A stretch of DNA of 41,926 bases from Salinivirgaceae bacterium (GCA_016284875.1 JAEEPS010000021.1:1-41926); one strand, 5' to 3'. Shown: positions 1 through 9,570, counted from the stretch's first letter. A program made the numbers and translations. The notes: generated by a model from the sequence alone, not told the origin.

Positions 1-1
1 T

Positions 2-1285
2 TTGGCATTAACCGACTACAACTCAATAAGTTATTTTACCTATCGCGGCACGCCGATGGGCTATCAGTACGAACTCTTGCAGGACCTGGCGCAGCGATTG
101 GGGCTCAAACTGGAACTGCGCGTGTCGAACAATCTTGAAAATGATTTCGACGAGTTGGTCAACCACGATGTCGATTTACTGGCTATCAACCTGACAATCA
201 CCGCCGAACGGCAGAAAATAATGAACTTCACAAGCCCCATAATGGAAACACGGCAGGTGCTGGTGCAACTGTCGGAACGGCAGCGGCGGCGCAACAATCC
301 CGACTACGACGGCTCAATGCAGATAAAATCGCCGCTTGATATGGCGGGCAAGACCATCCACGTGGTCAAAAACTCGGCCTTCGCCGAAAGGCTGCGCAAC
401 ATTGAGTCAGAAATCGGTGACTCCATCGACATTGTTGAAGTCGAAAATATTGATTCAGAACAACTTATTGAACAGGTGGCGCACGGCGAAATCGATTACT
501 GCGTAACCGACGAGCCCGTAGCAATGATTAACCAAACCTACTATCCGACGCTCGACATCAGTGTTGCGGTGTCGTTTCCGCAGAATATGGCGTGGGCTGT
601 CAGCAAAGACAATCCGAAACTTTTGGACGCTATAAACGATTGGATTTCAGACACAAAAGGCTCGGCATTCCATATGGTGCTCTACAAAAAATATTTCAAA
701 GACCCGAAAACGCTCACGCGCGCGCAGAGCCCCTACCTGTCGTTCAAGGGCGGCAGCATATCGTCGTTCGACAACGCCATCAAAAAATACAGCAAAATCA
801 TCGACTGGGACTGGCGGCTGCTGGCCGCGGTCATCTATCAGGAATCGCGGTTCAAGACCGATGCGCGGTCGTGGTGCGGCGCCTACGGGCTGATGCAACT
901 GATGCCCGAAACGGCGGCCCGCTATGGTGTCGATTCCACTTCGTCACCTGAAGCCAACATCAAGGCGGGTGTGAAATATCTAAAGTGGATTGACAAGCAA
1001 CTTGCTGATTCTGTTACTGATAAGAACGAGCGCACAAAGTTCGTTCTGGCAGCATACAATATTGGTTTGGGGCACATTCTCGATGCACGACGCGTGGCAA
1101 AGGCCAACGGCGGCAATCCCGATGTATGGGATGATGGCGTTGATTTCTATCTGTTGCACAAGTCGGAACCCACATACTACGACCCCGAACTTGTGAAATC
1201 CGGCTACTGTCGCGGCGACGAAACCTACAATTTTGTGCGCGAAATTATGGAACGCTACCGAATCTACACAACACTCATAAAATAG
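2..1285 (+). CDS. mltF: MltF-like membrane-bound lytic transglycosylase, 5'-truncated
   Basis: Two domains are visible. Residues about 1-235 look like a periplasmic solute-binding domain (SBP_bac_3 type, with a VDLLAINLTIT stretch). Residues about 262-400 are a lysozyme-like SLT domain with the catalytic Glu in YQESRF (about E281) followed by GAYGLMQLMPETA. This order is that of MltF, which cleaves peptidoglycan glycan strands in the periplasm to give 1,6-anhydro ends. The reading frame is open to the first base of the window, so the signal peptide and true start lie upstream and the TTG at 2 is not a credible start. The stop overlaps the GTG that opens the next frame, suggesting co-transcription with the glycosyltransferase. 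Family assignment is secure; the gene symbol is by family. Confidence 0.88.
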   Translation: MALTDYNSISYFTYRGTPMGYQYELLQDLAQRLGLKLELRVSNNLENDFDELVNHDVDLLAINLTITAERQKIMNFTSPIMETRQVLVQLSERQRRRNNPDYDGSMQIKSPLDMAGKTIHVVKNSAFAERLRNIESEIGDSIDIVEVENIDSEQLIEQVAHGEIDYCVTDEPVAMINQTYYPTLDISVAVSFPQNMAWAVSKDNPKLLDAINDWISDTKGSAFHMVLYKKYFKDPKTLTRAQSPYLSFKGGSISSFDNAIKKYSKIIDWDWRLLAAVIYQESRFKTDARSWCGAYGLMQLMPETAARYGVDSTSSPEANIKAGVKYLKWIDKQLADSVTDKNERTKFVLAAYNIGLGHILDARRVAKANGGNPDVWDDGVDFYLLHKSEPTYYDPELVKSGYCRGDETYNFVREIMERYRIYTTLIK

Positions 1286-1299
1286 TGTGTATTAGCCAA

Positions 1300-2391
1300 A
1301 TGCCCACAATTATCACAATGGTTTTTCTTGCAGTTTCGGTCGCTTACGCGATGCTGATTATCCGCATCCGTTTTGGATTCAAAAAGATAGCGCAGCAACC
1401 ACAACACAATGGCGCAAATCTAGCGGCGAGTGTTGTGGTGCCGTTCCACAACGAAGAAAGCACCATTCAGAGCACGCTTGAGTCGCTTTTAAATCAGCAG
1501 ACCAACGCCGATTTTGAAGTGATTGCCATCGACGACCACAGCACCGACGGCTCGCACAGTGTGGTAAGCGCAATGCTTGCCGCCAACCCGCGTTTGCGCT
1601 TGATTGAAGCCAACGGCTGCGGCAAGAAAAACGCACTGTCGGAAGCCTTTGCCGCGGCTTGGTTCAACGCCATAATCACCGCCGATGCCGACTGCACCTA
1701 TCCGCAGGGCTGGCTCGATGCGATGGCAGCCACTTTCAGCCACGAGAAATGCGCTCTGCTGGCCGCACCCGTAGTGCTTTCGCCTGTGGGCAATTGGTTT
1801 CAGAAGTTCCAATTCGCTGATTTTGCAAGCCTTGTGGGTAGCGGAATCGGTGCGGCAGGCTGTGGACGGCCAATAATGTGCAACGGTGCCAATCTGATGT
1901 TCGACCGCCTGGAATACAACAAATTAACCGACCCGCTGAATTCGAAAATTGCTTCGGGTGACGATGTTTTTCTGCTTCACAAGATGAAGGCCGCTGGCGC
2001 CAAAATCAGTTTCACCGCGCAACCCGAAACCATTGCCACAACCCGCCCCGCCCCTTCGGTGGGCGCCTTTCTGCGACAGCGCGCACGCTGGGGCGGCAAG
2101 GCCACTGGCTACACCGATACCGACAGCCTTGTGGTAGCCGCGGTGGTGGCTGCAGAGTCGGTTCTGCTTTGCGTTGGAATTGCCACACTGCCACTGCTGT
2201 GGAAGCCCGCACTCGCCTTGTATCTCACCAAACTATTCGCTGACACACTGCTGCTTACGGCCGTTTGCAAGCAATTTGACAACCGCCGCTTGCTGTGGTG
2301 GATGCCTTTTTTTGAGTTCGTTGTGGTCCTATATACAATTGTAGTGGCTGCGGCCGCGGTTTTCGGAATCGGAAAAAAGAAATGGAAATGA
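1300..2391 (+). CDS. Membrane glycosyltransferase, family 2
   Basis: GT-A fold glycosyltransferase with an N-terminal membrane segment and two or three hydrophobic segments near the C-terminus. Visible motifs are IDDHSTDGS (nucleotide-sugar binding), ITADADC (the DxD-like metal site), ASGDDVFLL, and RQRARWGGK, which matches the (Q/R)xxRW signature of processive GT2 enzymes. It probably transfers sugars to a lipid-linked or envelope polysaccharide at the inner membrane. A GTG at 1285 overlaps the MltF stop and would add five residues. The ATG at 1300 gives a more conventional membrane-protein start and is used here. Substrate cannot be told from sequence. A second GT2 of similar layout lies at 29585-30715. 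Confidence 0.85.
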   Translation: MPTIITMVFLAVSVAYAMLIIRIRFGFKKIAQQPQHNGANLAASVVVPFHNEESTIQSTLESLLNQQTNADFEVIAIDDHSTDGSHSVVSAMLAANPRLRLIEANGCGKKNALSEAFAAAWFNAIITADADCTYPQGWLDAMAATFSHEKCALLAAPVVLSPVGNWFQKFQFADFASLVGSGIGAAGCGRPIMCNGANLMFDRLEYNKLTDPLNSKIASGDDVFLLHKMKAAGAKISFTAQPETIATTRPAPSVGAFLRQRARWGGKATGYTDTDSLVVAAVVAAESVLLCVGIATLPLLWKPALALYLTKLFADTLLLTAVCKQFDNRRLLWWMPFFEFVVVLYTIVVAAAAVFGIGKKKWK

Positions 2392-2518
2392 TTACAAAAA
2401 GATGCAAAATATCTTTCATACATATCATTTACAACCTTTTTCTGTTGTCTGTTGTCCGTGGTCTTTTGTCCAAAATCCACCTTCTCAACTTTAGTGATAA
2501 ACTTATCCAAAAATTGGG

Positions 2519-2526
2519 TACCTTTG
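2519..2526 (+). promoter_or_regulatory. Bacteroidota -7 box upstream of manA
   Basis: TACCTTTG is an exact match to the Bacteroidota -7 consensus TAnnTTTG. Transcription would begin about 7 nt downstream, near 2533. That leaves almost no leader for an ATG at 2540 and favours translation from the in-frame ATG at 2552. Confidence 0.55.
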
Positions 2527-2551
2527 CAGACTTGTAAAAATGACTGACAAG

Positions 2552-3538
2552 ATGAACACACTATATCCGCTGAAATTTGAACCGATACTGAAAGAGAAGA
2601 TTTGGGGCGGCAACAAACTATCGACAGTGCTGAACAAACCGCAGGGCTCGATGCAGAAAATCGGCGAGAGTTGGGAACTGTCGGGGCTCGAAGGCGACCT
2701 TTCGGTTGTGGCCAACGGTTTTCTGGCGGGCAACACCATCGACGAACTCATCGAAATCTATATGGGCGACCTTGTGGGCGATGCCGTTTTCTCGAAGTTT
2801 GGGACTGAATTTCCGTTGCTTTTCAAGTTCATCGAAGCCAGCGACAACCTTTCAATCCAGGTTCACCCCAACGATGATTTGGCGCAGAGCCGACACAACG
2901 CTTCGGGCAAGACAGAAATGTGGTATATTGTTGAATCAGAACCTGATGCAAAACTGATTGCGGGTTTCAACCGCCCGATGGACAAGCAGCAGTATCTTGA
3001 GCATTTCAAAAACGGCACGCTGCGCGATGTGCTGAATTGGGAAAATGCAAAACCAGGCGATGTGTTCTTCATTCCTGCTGGCCGAATCCACTCAATCGGC
3101 CCGAACATTCTGTTGGCCGAAGTGCAGCAGGCATCCGACATCACTTACCGCATCTACGACTGGGACCGCGTTGACGCCAACGGCAAACCACGCGAGATGC
3201 ACACCGACTGGGCTGTGGATGCCATCGACTACACCTTCAGCAAGGATTACCGCACGCCGTACACAATGCCGCAGGACAACAGCACCAACCTTGCCAAATG
3301 CCAGTATTTCACGGTCAACATTCTCAATTTCGCAAAGCATATCGACATTGATTACGGCCGCCTGGACTCGTTTGTGGTGTATATGGCCGTTGAAGGCAAA
3401 ACGCTCATCGGCGCGCCAAGTCTTGAGCAGCCAATTGAGATTGCAAAGGGCGAAACCGTACTCATCCCAGCCGAAATGAAAGAGATTGAACTCACACCGC
3501 TCAACGGCGAATCGCGCCTGCTCGAGATTTATATTTAA
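2552..3538 (+). CDS. manA: Mannose-6-phosphate isomerase, class I
   Basis: Interconverts fructose-6-phosphate and mannose-6-phosphate, feeding GDP-mannose and GDP-fucose synthesis in the cytoplasm. The cupin metal-site motif IQVHPNDDLAQ is followed by the KTEMWYIVE stretch and by PAGRIHSIGPNILLAEVQQ, all hallmarks of type I phosphomannose isomerases. At about 328 residues it has the short form usual in Bacteroidota. The frame extends upstream to an ATG at 2540 (MTDKMNTLYPL). The second Met at 2552 is chosen because the TAnnTTTG box ends at 2526 and the protein then starts MNTLYPLKFEPI, as expected for the family. It converges with recO. Confidence 0.92.
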   Translation: MNTLYPLKFEPILKEKIWGGNKLSTVLNKPQGSMQKIGESWELSGLEGDLSVVANGFLAGNTIDELIEIYMGDLVGDAVFSKFGTEFPLLFKFIEASDNLSIQVHPNDDLAQSRHNASGKTEMWYIVESEPDAKLIAGFNRPMDKQQYLEHFKNGTLRDVLNWENAKPGDVFFIPAGRIHSIGPNILLAEVQQASDITYRIYDWDRVDANGKPREMHTDWAVDAIDYTFSKDYRTPYTMPQDNSTNLAKCQYFTVNILNFAKHIDIDYGRLDSFVVYMAVEGKTLIGAPSLEQPIEIAKGETVLIPAEMKEIELTPLNGESRLLEIYI

Positions 3539-3642
3539 TGGTGAACTGTTGAATTGATGAATTGATTTGGGTTTTCAGACACGACAAAGTGTAAGGTGAC
3601 AAAACCCTGGCACTCAAATTCCTAAATTCCACATTCTAAATC

Positions 3643-4365
3643 CTAATTATCCGCAAACACTTCGTGCAGAATCTCGTACGAGTTCACTTCCTTCATTGTG
3701 GGGATGCGGAATCCGTACCACTGCAGCACCGTTTCGAGCAGTAAATCGCGGTCGGCTTTCGGCATCTGCACATCGCGCAGATTCTCATAGGGACAATCGG
3801 CAAAAAAAACTATGCGGCGGAACACATCGGCGGCGACAAAATGGCGGTGAACAGGCCTGACGGCGATGCTGTGTCCCTGTTCAAGGTCGAAAAACGGATG
3901 ACTGGCGTCGATGTTCGGGAAAAAGCCGATGATGCGGCTCAACTTCACCATAAAAGCCAGATGGAAGAACTGCAGCCCAGCCTGCATCTGCTCAAGAATC
4001 TGCACCGACGCGTCGATGAACTCAAACTGCGCATCATCTTCAGCTTCCTCGCGGATGCTCTTGCCCACCACTTCGGCCATAAACATCAGCAGGGTGCTCT
4101 TGCGAAGGTCGGCGGTGCAACTCACCAGATTCGGTGCGGGGCGGTATTCGGTCAGTTTCTGAATGTCGCGGTCGGGCTTGTAGGAATAGACCACATCGAG
4201 CAGCGCCATCGGGTGGAAAGCGCCCAACTTCGACCTGCTTTTGCCGCCAAAACCGTACACCATCAGCGACACGCGGCCGTGCTGTCGCGAAAGCGCGCGA
4301 ACGATTATCGACGAATCGCTGAAACGCGTGTGGCTCAAGACGATTATGCGGTCGGTACAGAGCAT
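3643..4365 (-). CDS. recO: DNA repair protein RecO
   Basis: Recombination mediator that helps load RecA on SSB-coated gaps together with RecR. The N-terminal OB-fold is recognisable (DRIIVLSHTRFSDSSIIVRALS, then GRVSLMVYGFGGKSRSKLGAF). It is followed by the helical region with the LRKSTLLMFMAEVVGKSIREE stretch typical of RecO. The length of 240 residues is normal for Bacteroidota. It begins 9 nt after the porZ stop on the same strand, so the two are probably one transcript. It converges with manA. Confidence 0.9.
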   Translation of the reverse strand: MLCTDRIIVLSHTRFSDSSIIVRALSRQHGRVSLMVYGFGGKSRSKLGAFHPMALLDVVYSYKPDRDIQKLTEYRPAPNLVSCTADLRKSTLLMFMAEVVGKSIREEAEDDAQFEFIDASVQILEQMQAGLQFFHLAFMVKLSRIIGFFPNIDASHPFFDLEQGHSIAVRPVHRHFVAADVFRRIVFFADCPYENLRDVQMPKADRDLLLETVLQWYGFRIPTMKEVNSYEILHEVFADN

Positions 4366-4374
4366 CGGACGCGG

Positions 4375-6639
4375 CTATTTGACGACGTGGATTTTGCCGA
4401 CATTGCGCGTCACGCCGTCGGTTGTGGTGCACTGAATCAGGTAGATGCCCGTCTCGACACGGCGTCCGTTGCGGTTGCAAAGATTCCAGAGCGCGCCGCC
4501 GCCGTTGCTCATCGTCTCGTGAACCAGATTTCCGCGCAAGTCGGTGATTCTGACCACTGAATTGTCTAGCAGCCCGCGAATGGCCACATCGCCGTAGTAG
4601 TCGGGCGGAACGGGGTTCGGATAGGCAGTAATCTCCGCCGTTTCGCTGTTGGCTTTTGTTGTTGAGATGATGGCTGATTGCAGCCCCTTGTCGGTTATGA
4701 TGTAGAGAATGCCTTTGTCATCGTCAATGGCGAGCGATTTCACATTGTTTGAGAAAATCGGTGAGTTGTCGGTATTGTAGGATGCGATTTGCTCGGTTCC
4801 GTCGGGCGAGATGACGAAAATGCCGCCACTCTCGGTACCGAACCACTTGCGGTTGCCGCCATCGATGGCTATCGTGTTGACAACCTCCGTGATAAGCAAC
4901 GACTGATAGAACCCTTCCACTACCATTTGCGGATAATGTGGATGGATGTTACCGTCGCGAAGCACCTGCTCGGGATGGTCGAAGATGTAAACGCCCTCGT
5001 CGGTTGCCAGCCACAGGATTCCGTTCTTGTCCTCAACAATGTCGTTGATGTTGCAATTCAGTTTTTTGCCAGTTTCGTCGGACGGGTAAAAGAAGTTGTA
5101 TGTGTCGTCGGCATTTGTTTCGGGCGTACCGTTGGCATTCCACACCAAAACACCGATTCCGCGATGCGACACGAGCCACAAATCGTTGTTGCGGGTGCAA
5201 ATCAACTTGCCCGTGTGCAGGCCAGTCATGTGGCTTGAATAAGCGTAGTTGTACCATTCTCCGCTCGGCGTGCGGACGGTTATTGGCTTGTCGGCTATCG
5301 AACCCGCAAACCACAGATTACCGTTTCGGTCGTATGCGCAATAACTCACGTAGTCGTTCAACAGTCCGCCCGTTGATTCGGCGTTGTGATGAGTGAACGT
5401 GCCGTTGTCGTACTCCAAAACGCCATAGCGCCAACAATTGGCTATAAAATGATTTCGGTTGCCGTGAGTGGTAAAATTGATAATGTCGCGACACTCTTCA
5501 AACACTGGATATTGTTGGTGGTCTATATTCGTCCACTGGTTGCCGTCGAAAGTATAAATATCGGCTTTATTGTAATGATTCTGCCCTGTCCGCTCCATTC
5601 CACCGGGCGCCACCAATAAATCGCCCGCATTGTAGCATACATTGTAGAATCTGTTCGTTGCCGGGCCATTGGGAGCGAACACTTTGTAATCGCTGCCGTC
5701 AGTGCGGCCGAGTCCGTAATCCTGATGAGTGTACCAAATGAAATCTCCGTCGGCAATGCCAATGTTTATCAATTCCGAATCCCAAAACAATTGTTGCTTC
5801 AGACTAGCATCGAATGCGTAAACGCCTAATCCATTGCACAATACAAGCCGATTGTCGCGGCTTGTCAGACTTTTAACCCGTGGCAGATTATCCCAAATAG
5901 TCGTCCATTTTTCGCCATCGAAAACCGATACGCGGCCAAGAGTTTCGCCTGCAATCTGCGCATTCACATACAGTTTATTGTCGAACACGCAACCTGTGTT
6001 GAATTTCAATCCTTTACCCAACTCAATCACCTGCTCCCAATTCTTCAAATCTGTGAGAAAAGGATTATCCAGTCGGCCCCGCAACAACCCCTTATCAGTA
6101 AAAGCATACAAATAACCTTCATAAACAACCGAACCGTTTATGTTTATATGCTTGCCATTTTCACCAAGAATGTAGGTATCGGAAAACTCCCTACGGCCAA
6201 TATTTATGGCAGTGATGCCGAAATTGCACGACAGATAGGCTATTCCGTTGTGGATGTTGATGTGGTTTATCGTCTTGTTATTTGTAAAGTCGCTGTTTTT
6301 CAAACTTGGCATATTGCTAATCCTGCCATTGCGACTCACAATATCAATGTTTCCACTGTTGTAGCCGACAATGAGTTGCTGCGTTACCTCATCGAAGGCA
6401 ATGGCGCCAATCCCCATATCCGACAGTCCCTCAATCGGTGTGAGATGCGTCAGCCGGTTGTCTTCCTTATTGTAACAAAACAAATTAAACTCGGTGGCAC
6501 AATACACATCAGTGCTGCTCACTGCCACCGCCTTGCCATAGTTGTAACTCATGTGGTCGCGCCAGGAACTGCTGACAATCTGCGCCTGTAATGTTGTGGC
6601 AAACAACAAGATATTTATAATCGCCAAGAATTTTGCCAT
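4375..6639 (-). CDS. porZ: Type IX secretion system protein PorZ
   Basis: A 754-residue protein with a signal peptide (MAKFLAIINILLFATTLQAQ) and SSWRDHMSYNYGKAVAVSS at the mature N-terminus, the characteristic opening of PorZ. Beta-propeller repeats follow, including several of the two-component-regulator propeller type (LWLATDEGVYIFD, KWFGTESGGIFVISPDG). The C-terminal domain is a T9SS sorting-type beta-sandwich (ITAYPNPVPPDYYGDVAI ... GIYLIQCTT). PorZ is part of the surface attachment complex that links cargo to A-LPS. Its presence shows that this organism has a T9SS, consistent with the sorting domain in the protein at 21150. It precedes recO by 9 nt. Confidence 0.88.
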   Translation of the reverse strand: MAKFLAIINILLFATTLQAQIVSSSWRDHMSYNYGKAVAVSSTDVYCATEFNLFCYNKEDNRLTHLTPIEGLSDMGIGAIAFDEVTQQLIVGYNSGNIDIVSRNGRISNMPSLKNSDFTNNKTINHINIHNGIAYLSCNFGITAINIGRREFSDTYILGENGKHININGSVVYEGYLYAFTDKGLLRGRLDNPFLTDLKNWEQVIELGKGLKFNTGCVFDNKLYVNAQIAGETLGRVSVFDGEKWTTIWDNLPRVKSLTSRDNRLVLCNGLGVYAFDASLKQQLFWDSELINIGIADGDFIWYTHQDYGLGRTDGSDYKVFAPNGPATNRFYNVCYNAGDLLVAPGGMERTGQNHYNKADIYTFDGNQWTNIDHQQYPVFEECRDIINFTTHGNRNHFIANCWRYGVLEYDNGTFTHHNAESTGGLLNDYVSYCAYDRNGNLWFAGSIADKPITVRTPSGEWYNYAYSSHMTGLHTGKLICTRNNDLWLVSHRGIGVLVWNANGTPETNADDTYNFFYPSDETGKKLNCNINDIVEDKNGILWLATDEGVYIFDHPEQVLRDGNIHPHYPQMVVEGFYQSLLITEVVNTIAIDGGNRKWFGTESGGIFVISPDGTEQIASYNTDNSPIFSNNVKSLAIDDDKGILYIITDKGLQSAIISTTKANSETAEITAYPNPVPPDYYGDVAIRGLLDNSVVRITDLRGNLVHETMSNGGGALWNLCNRNGRRVETGIYLIQCTTTDGVTRNVGKIHVVK

Positions 6640-6659
6640 ATTTCTTTAGTGTTATCGGG

Positions 6660-6667
6660 CAAAGATA
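6660..6667 (-). promoter_or_regulatory. -7 box for porZ
   Basis: On the minus strand this reads TATCTTTG followed by C, a perfect TAnnTTTG. It lies 20 nt before the porZ ATG, which gives a leader of about 14 nt. No clear -33 TTG was seen. Confidence 0.55.
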
Positions 6668-6717
6668 AGATTGTTTGCAGATTTATTGAATAAAAGTCTG
6701 CTATCTTGCACACCGTA

Positions 6718-6981
6718 ATGATTCGAAAATTTTTCTCCATATTGCTAATCCTGCCAATCCGCCTATATCAGTGGTTGATATCGCCATTACTGCCCAACAG
6801 TTGCCGCTTCACTCCAACCTGTTCGGCCTATGCCATAGAGGCGCTGAAAGTACACGGCCCTATCGTCGGATTATGGCTAACCATCAGACGCATAGTAAGA
6901 TGCAATCCGTGGGGCGGCAGCGGTTACGACCCTGTTCCGCCTCCAAAATGGTGGAAAAACAAGCCGGAATCAGGCCATTGA
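6718..6981 (+). CDS. yidD: Membrane protein insertion efficiency factor YidD
   Basis: Small inner-membrane-associated protein that assists YidC-dependent insertion. The signature [16 protein letters not shown], with the paired conserved Cys, and [13 protein letters not shown] are both present. The N-terminus has the amphipathic [13 protein letters not shown] helix. The open frame can be extended to a TTG at 6706, but the ATG at 6718 gives the standard MIRKFF start. It is transcribed divergently from porZ. Confidence 0.93.
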   Translation: MIRKFFSILLILPIRLYQWLISPLLPNSCRFTPTCSAYAIEALKVHGPIVGLWLTIRRIVRCNPWGGSGYDPVPPPKWWKNKPESGH

Positions 6982-7043
6982 TATTAACACTATCAGGTTG
7001 ATAATAAACGTTACAGGCTACCTGCAGGCCGTGCTTTTAGGCT

Positions 7044-7051
7044 TAGATTTG
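7044..7051 (+). promoter_or_regulatory. Possible -7 box
   Basis: TAGATTTG matches TAnnTTTG and lies 20 nt before the ATG at 7071. No -33 TTG is visible at the usual distance. Confidence 0.35.
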
Positions 7052-7070
7052 CATAAAACGTTATCGGATT

Positions 7071-7970
7071 ATGCTTGACATTGGAATTGTAGGATTGAAA
7101 AATGCAACACCGTACATCGATGCTATAAAGCGTTCGTCATCATTCAATTTCAAAGGCATTTACGATCCCAGCCTGCTCATCGAGAACACTCACACAAACG
7201 AATTCAATGTGTTTCAATCGTTTGGCGACCTTTGCGGCGATTGCCGCGCTGTCATTTTCAGCATCGACGACAATCTCTACTATCCGCTTGTATGCGAGGC
7301 TATCCGCCATTCGCTCGATGTTTTTGTTGCAGGCGTACAAAGTTATCAGACCAAAGAGTTGAACAGCCTGCTCATGCTCCGCGACGAGGCTCAAACGGTG
7401 GTTTGCATAGGGCACAAATACATAGGCGACGATTTTTTTGCAATGTTCCGGCAGCAATGCGACCATCCGCTTGACATTCAGTGCCACATAACCCGCAGCA
7501 GCAACAACAACCTTGTATCGCTGGCGCGGACCGAATTGAGTTTGATGCTGATGCTGGCTCGGGCAAGTGTCCACCGAGTGGCTGTCAACGTCTACTCTAG
7601 TTTCAGCAGCGTGCCCGACTCCATTCGCGTCAGGCTCGATTTCGACAACGGAACCGTTGGCAATATCAGCATCGACCGCTACGGGCTCAATTCCGAACAC
7701 ACCATTCGAGTGCTCAACTACAACAGCATTGTCCATGCCGACATGATTGCCCGCAACCTGATGGTTATCAGTAGCGAAAACCCCGACAAGCCTATTGTCA
7801 AAGGAATTGAGTCAGATGGCAGAACGGCCGCAGAAATCCAACTCGCCACTTTCCTATCGAGCATGATAAACTGTTCGGAATTATACAACAATCTTGAAAA
7901 TGAGATTCGCGCACAACTGGCCTGCGAACGCATCCGCGAGAAGATGCGAATCAATTTCAATGTTTTCTGA
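7071..7970 (+). CDS. Gfo/Idh/MocA-like protein with degenerate NAD motif
   Basis: 299 residues with a Rossmann-like start (LDIGIVGLKNATPYIDAI, then KGIYDPS) and the layout of Gfo/Idh/MocA oxidoreductases. That layout is a beta-strand, a site at about residue 57 (CRAVIFSID), the LDVFVAG stretch, and VVCIGHKY where family members carry the conserved region around the catalytic Lys. The glycine-rich GxGxxG is reduced to GLKNAT and the usual EKP motif is missing, so NAD(P) binding and catalysis may be lost. It precedes a sugar-phosphate transferase and may belong to polysaccharide synthesis. The fold is likely; the function is unknown. Confidence 0.55.
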   Translation: MLDIGIVGLKNATPYIDAIKRSSSFNFKGIYDPSLLIENTHTNEFNVFQSFGDLCGDCRAVIFSIDDNLYYPLVCEAIRHSLDVFVAGVQSYQTKELNSLLMLRDEAQTVVCIGHKYIGDDFFAMFRQQCDHPLDIQCHITRSSNNNLVSLARTELSLMLMLARASVHRVAVNVYSSFSSVPDSIRVRLDFDNGTVGNISIDRYGLNSEHTIRVLNYNSIVHADMIARNLMVISSENPDKPIVKGIESDGRTAAEIQLATFLSSMINCSELYNNLENEIRAQLACERIREKMRINFNVF

Positions 7971-8024
7971 CAGCGAATAATCAAAAATCGCCTATCCCCA
8001 GTATAAAAGTCAGACAGACATTTA

Positions 8025-8032
8025 TAATTTTG
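8025..8032 (+). promoter_or_regulatory. -7 box upstream of the sugar transferase
   Basis: TAATTTTG matches TAnnTTTG. The start codon is at 8146, so the transcript would carry a leader of about 105 nt. No strong hairpin was noted in it. Confidence 0.45.
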
Positions 8033-8145
8033 CATCAAAAAACTGACTACAGAATTGGCGTGAAATAAATCGTGCCGACAATATAGCAACTGCTTCTGCG
8101 TTTCATATTTATGATTAGCATTGCGGCAACTAATAACACGTTGAG

Positions 8146-9570
8146 ATGAAGGAGAAAAAACCTCGTTTACAAACATTTAAATATCTGACTTGCGATTATT
8201 TAGCGGCTTTGTCGGCGTGGATTCTGTTTTTCATCTACCGCAAAAAAATAGTCATCAGCGACATCACCAACTTTGAAATAATCAGAGCCGCCGAGCCTTC
8301 AATGATTCTCGGCATCATCATCATTCCTGTTTTCTGGATTCTGCTCTACTACATTGCCGGCGAGTACGACAACATCTACCGCAAATCGCGTCTGAAAGAG
8401 TTGGGCAGCACCGCGTTTATTAGCATTTTAGGTGGTGTGGTGATTTTTTTCGCTCTTATTCTCGACGACGACATCATCACCTACCGCAATTACTACGGCT
8501 CGTTTCTTTATCTGCTCGGCTGCCATTTCAGCCTGACTTACACCTTCCGACTAATAATTACCAATTCAACTGCACGCCAGATTCAAAACCGCGAAATTGG
8601 TTTTTCGACAGTTATCATCGGCAGTGGTGAGCAGGCGCTGAAACTCTACAACGATGTCACAAGCAAACCCAAATCGGCAGGCGAGCATTTTGTCGGATAC
8701 ATCACTGTAAGCGAAACCGACAATTCGCCGTTAAAGCCGTACCTGCCTTGCATTGGCACTATCGACACAATAATTGATGTTGTGAACGACAAAAAAATTG
8801 AGGATGTGATTATTGCCGTCGAACCTAATGAGAAACAATACATTAAGGCCATCATAATTAAGGTGAAGTCTGTAGCGGTGGGCATACGCGCCGTTCCCGA
8901 CATTCTTGATATTATCTCGGGAAACGTGAAGATGGCATCGATTTTTGGAGTGCCGCTCATTGAGATGTCGCACGACACCATGCCCGCATGGCAAGCCAAC
9001 ATCAAGCGTCTGATTGACATAACCGTTTCACTGATAGCCATTTGCGTGCTAATCCCTGTTTATTTGATTTTGGCTATATGCGTGAAACTGTCATCGAAAG
9101 GTCCAGTTTTCTACCTTCAGGAGCGCATTGGCCGATACGGCAAACCTTTCAGAATCATCAAGTTCCGCACAATGATGATTGATGCCGAAAAATACGGTCC
9201 CGCGCTGTCGAGCGACAACGACCCGCGCATCACAAGGCTCGGACGATTTATGCGCAAAGTCCGCCTCGACGAACTGCCGCAGTTCATCAATGTGCTGAAG
9301 GGCGACATGTCGCTTGTTGGCCCGCGCCCCGAACGCGCCTACTACATTGAGCAGATTGTTCAGAAAGCACCTCACTACTACACAGTTTTCAAAGTACGCC
9401 CTGGCATAACTTCTTGGGGACAAGTAAAATACGGTTATGCCGAGAATGTTGATGAGATGGTGGACCGCCTGAAGTACGACATCATCTATCTTGAGAACAT
9501 GTCGCTCTATCTCGACATTAAAATCCTGATTTACACAATTAAAACTGTGCTGGAAGGCAGCGGCAAGTAG
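8146..9570 (+). CDS. Polyprenyl-phosphate sugar-1-phosphate transferase (WbaP/WcaJ type)
   Basis: Initiates exopolysaccharide or O-antigen synthesis by moving a sugar-1-phosphate from a UDP-sugar to undecaprenyl phosphate at the inner membrane. Four N-terminal hydrophobic segments lie within the first 135 residues. A central Rossmann-like region follows (TVIIGSGEQALKLYND). The C-terminal catalytic domain begins with a membrane helix (KRLIDITVSLIAICVLIP) and carries YLQERIGRYGKPFRIIKFRTM, RKVRLDELPQFINVLKGDM, LVGPRPERAYY and RPGITSWGQVKYGYA. The length of 474 residues is standard. The sugar (glucose or galactose type) cannot be resolved by eye. Confidence 0.9.
   Translation: MKEKKPRLQTFKYLTCDYLAALSAWILFFIYRKKIVISDITNFEIIRAAEPSMILGIIIIPVFWILLYYIAGEYDNIYRKSRLKELGSTAFISILGGVVIFFALILDDDIITYRNYYGSFLYLLGCHFSLTYTFRLIITNSTARQIQNREIGFSTVIIGSGEQALKLYNDVTSKPKSAGEHFVGYITVSETDNSPLKPYLPCIGTIDTIIDVVNDKKIEDVIIAVEPNEKQYIKAIIIKVKSVAVGIRAVPDILDIISGNVKMASIFGVPLIEMSHDTMPAWQANIKRLIDITVSLIAICVLIPVYLILAICVKLSSKGPVFYLQERIGRYGKPFRIIKFRTMMIDAEKYGPALSSDNDPRITRLGRFMRKVRLDELPQFINVLKGDMSLVGPRPERAYYIEQIVQKAPHYYTVFKVRPGITSWGQVKYGYAENVDEMVDRLKYDIIYLENMSLYLDIKILIYTIKTVLEGSGK

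Noticed and set aside
3569..3607. GGGTTTT...AAAACCC possible terminator between manA and recO
   Set aside because: The stem is only 7 bp with a 25-nt interior and no T run on either side.
3841..4560. A 239-codon plus-strand frame opposite recO and the end of porZ
   Set aside because: It is antisense to two well-supported genes and has no recognisable domain; it is a codon-bias shadow.
6702..6709. TATCTTGC as a promoter box for yidD (also seen before the sialate O-acetylesterase near 40500)
   Set aside because: It lacks one T of TAnnTTTG and has no clear -33 partner; too weak to list.
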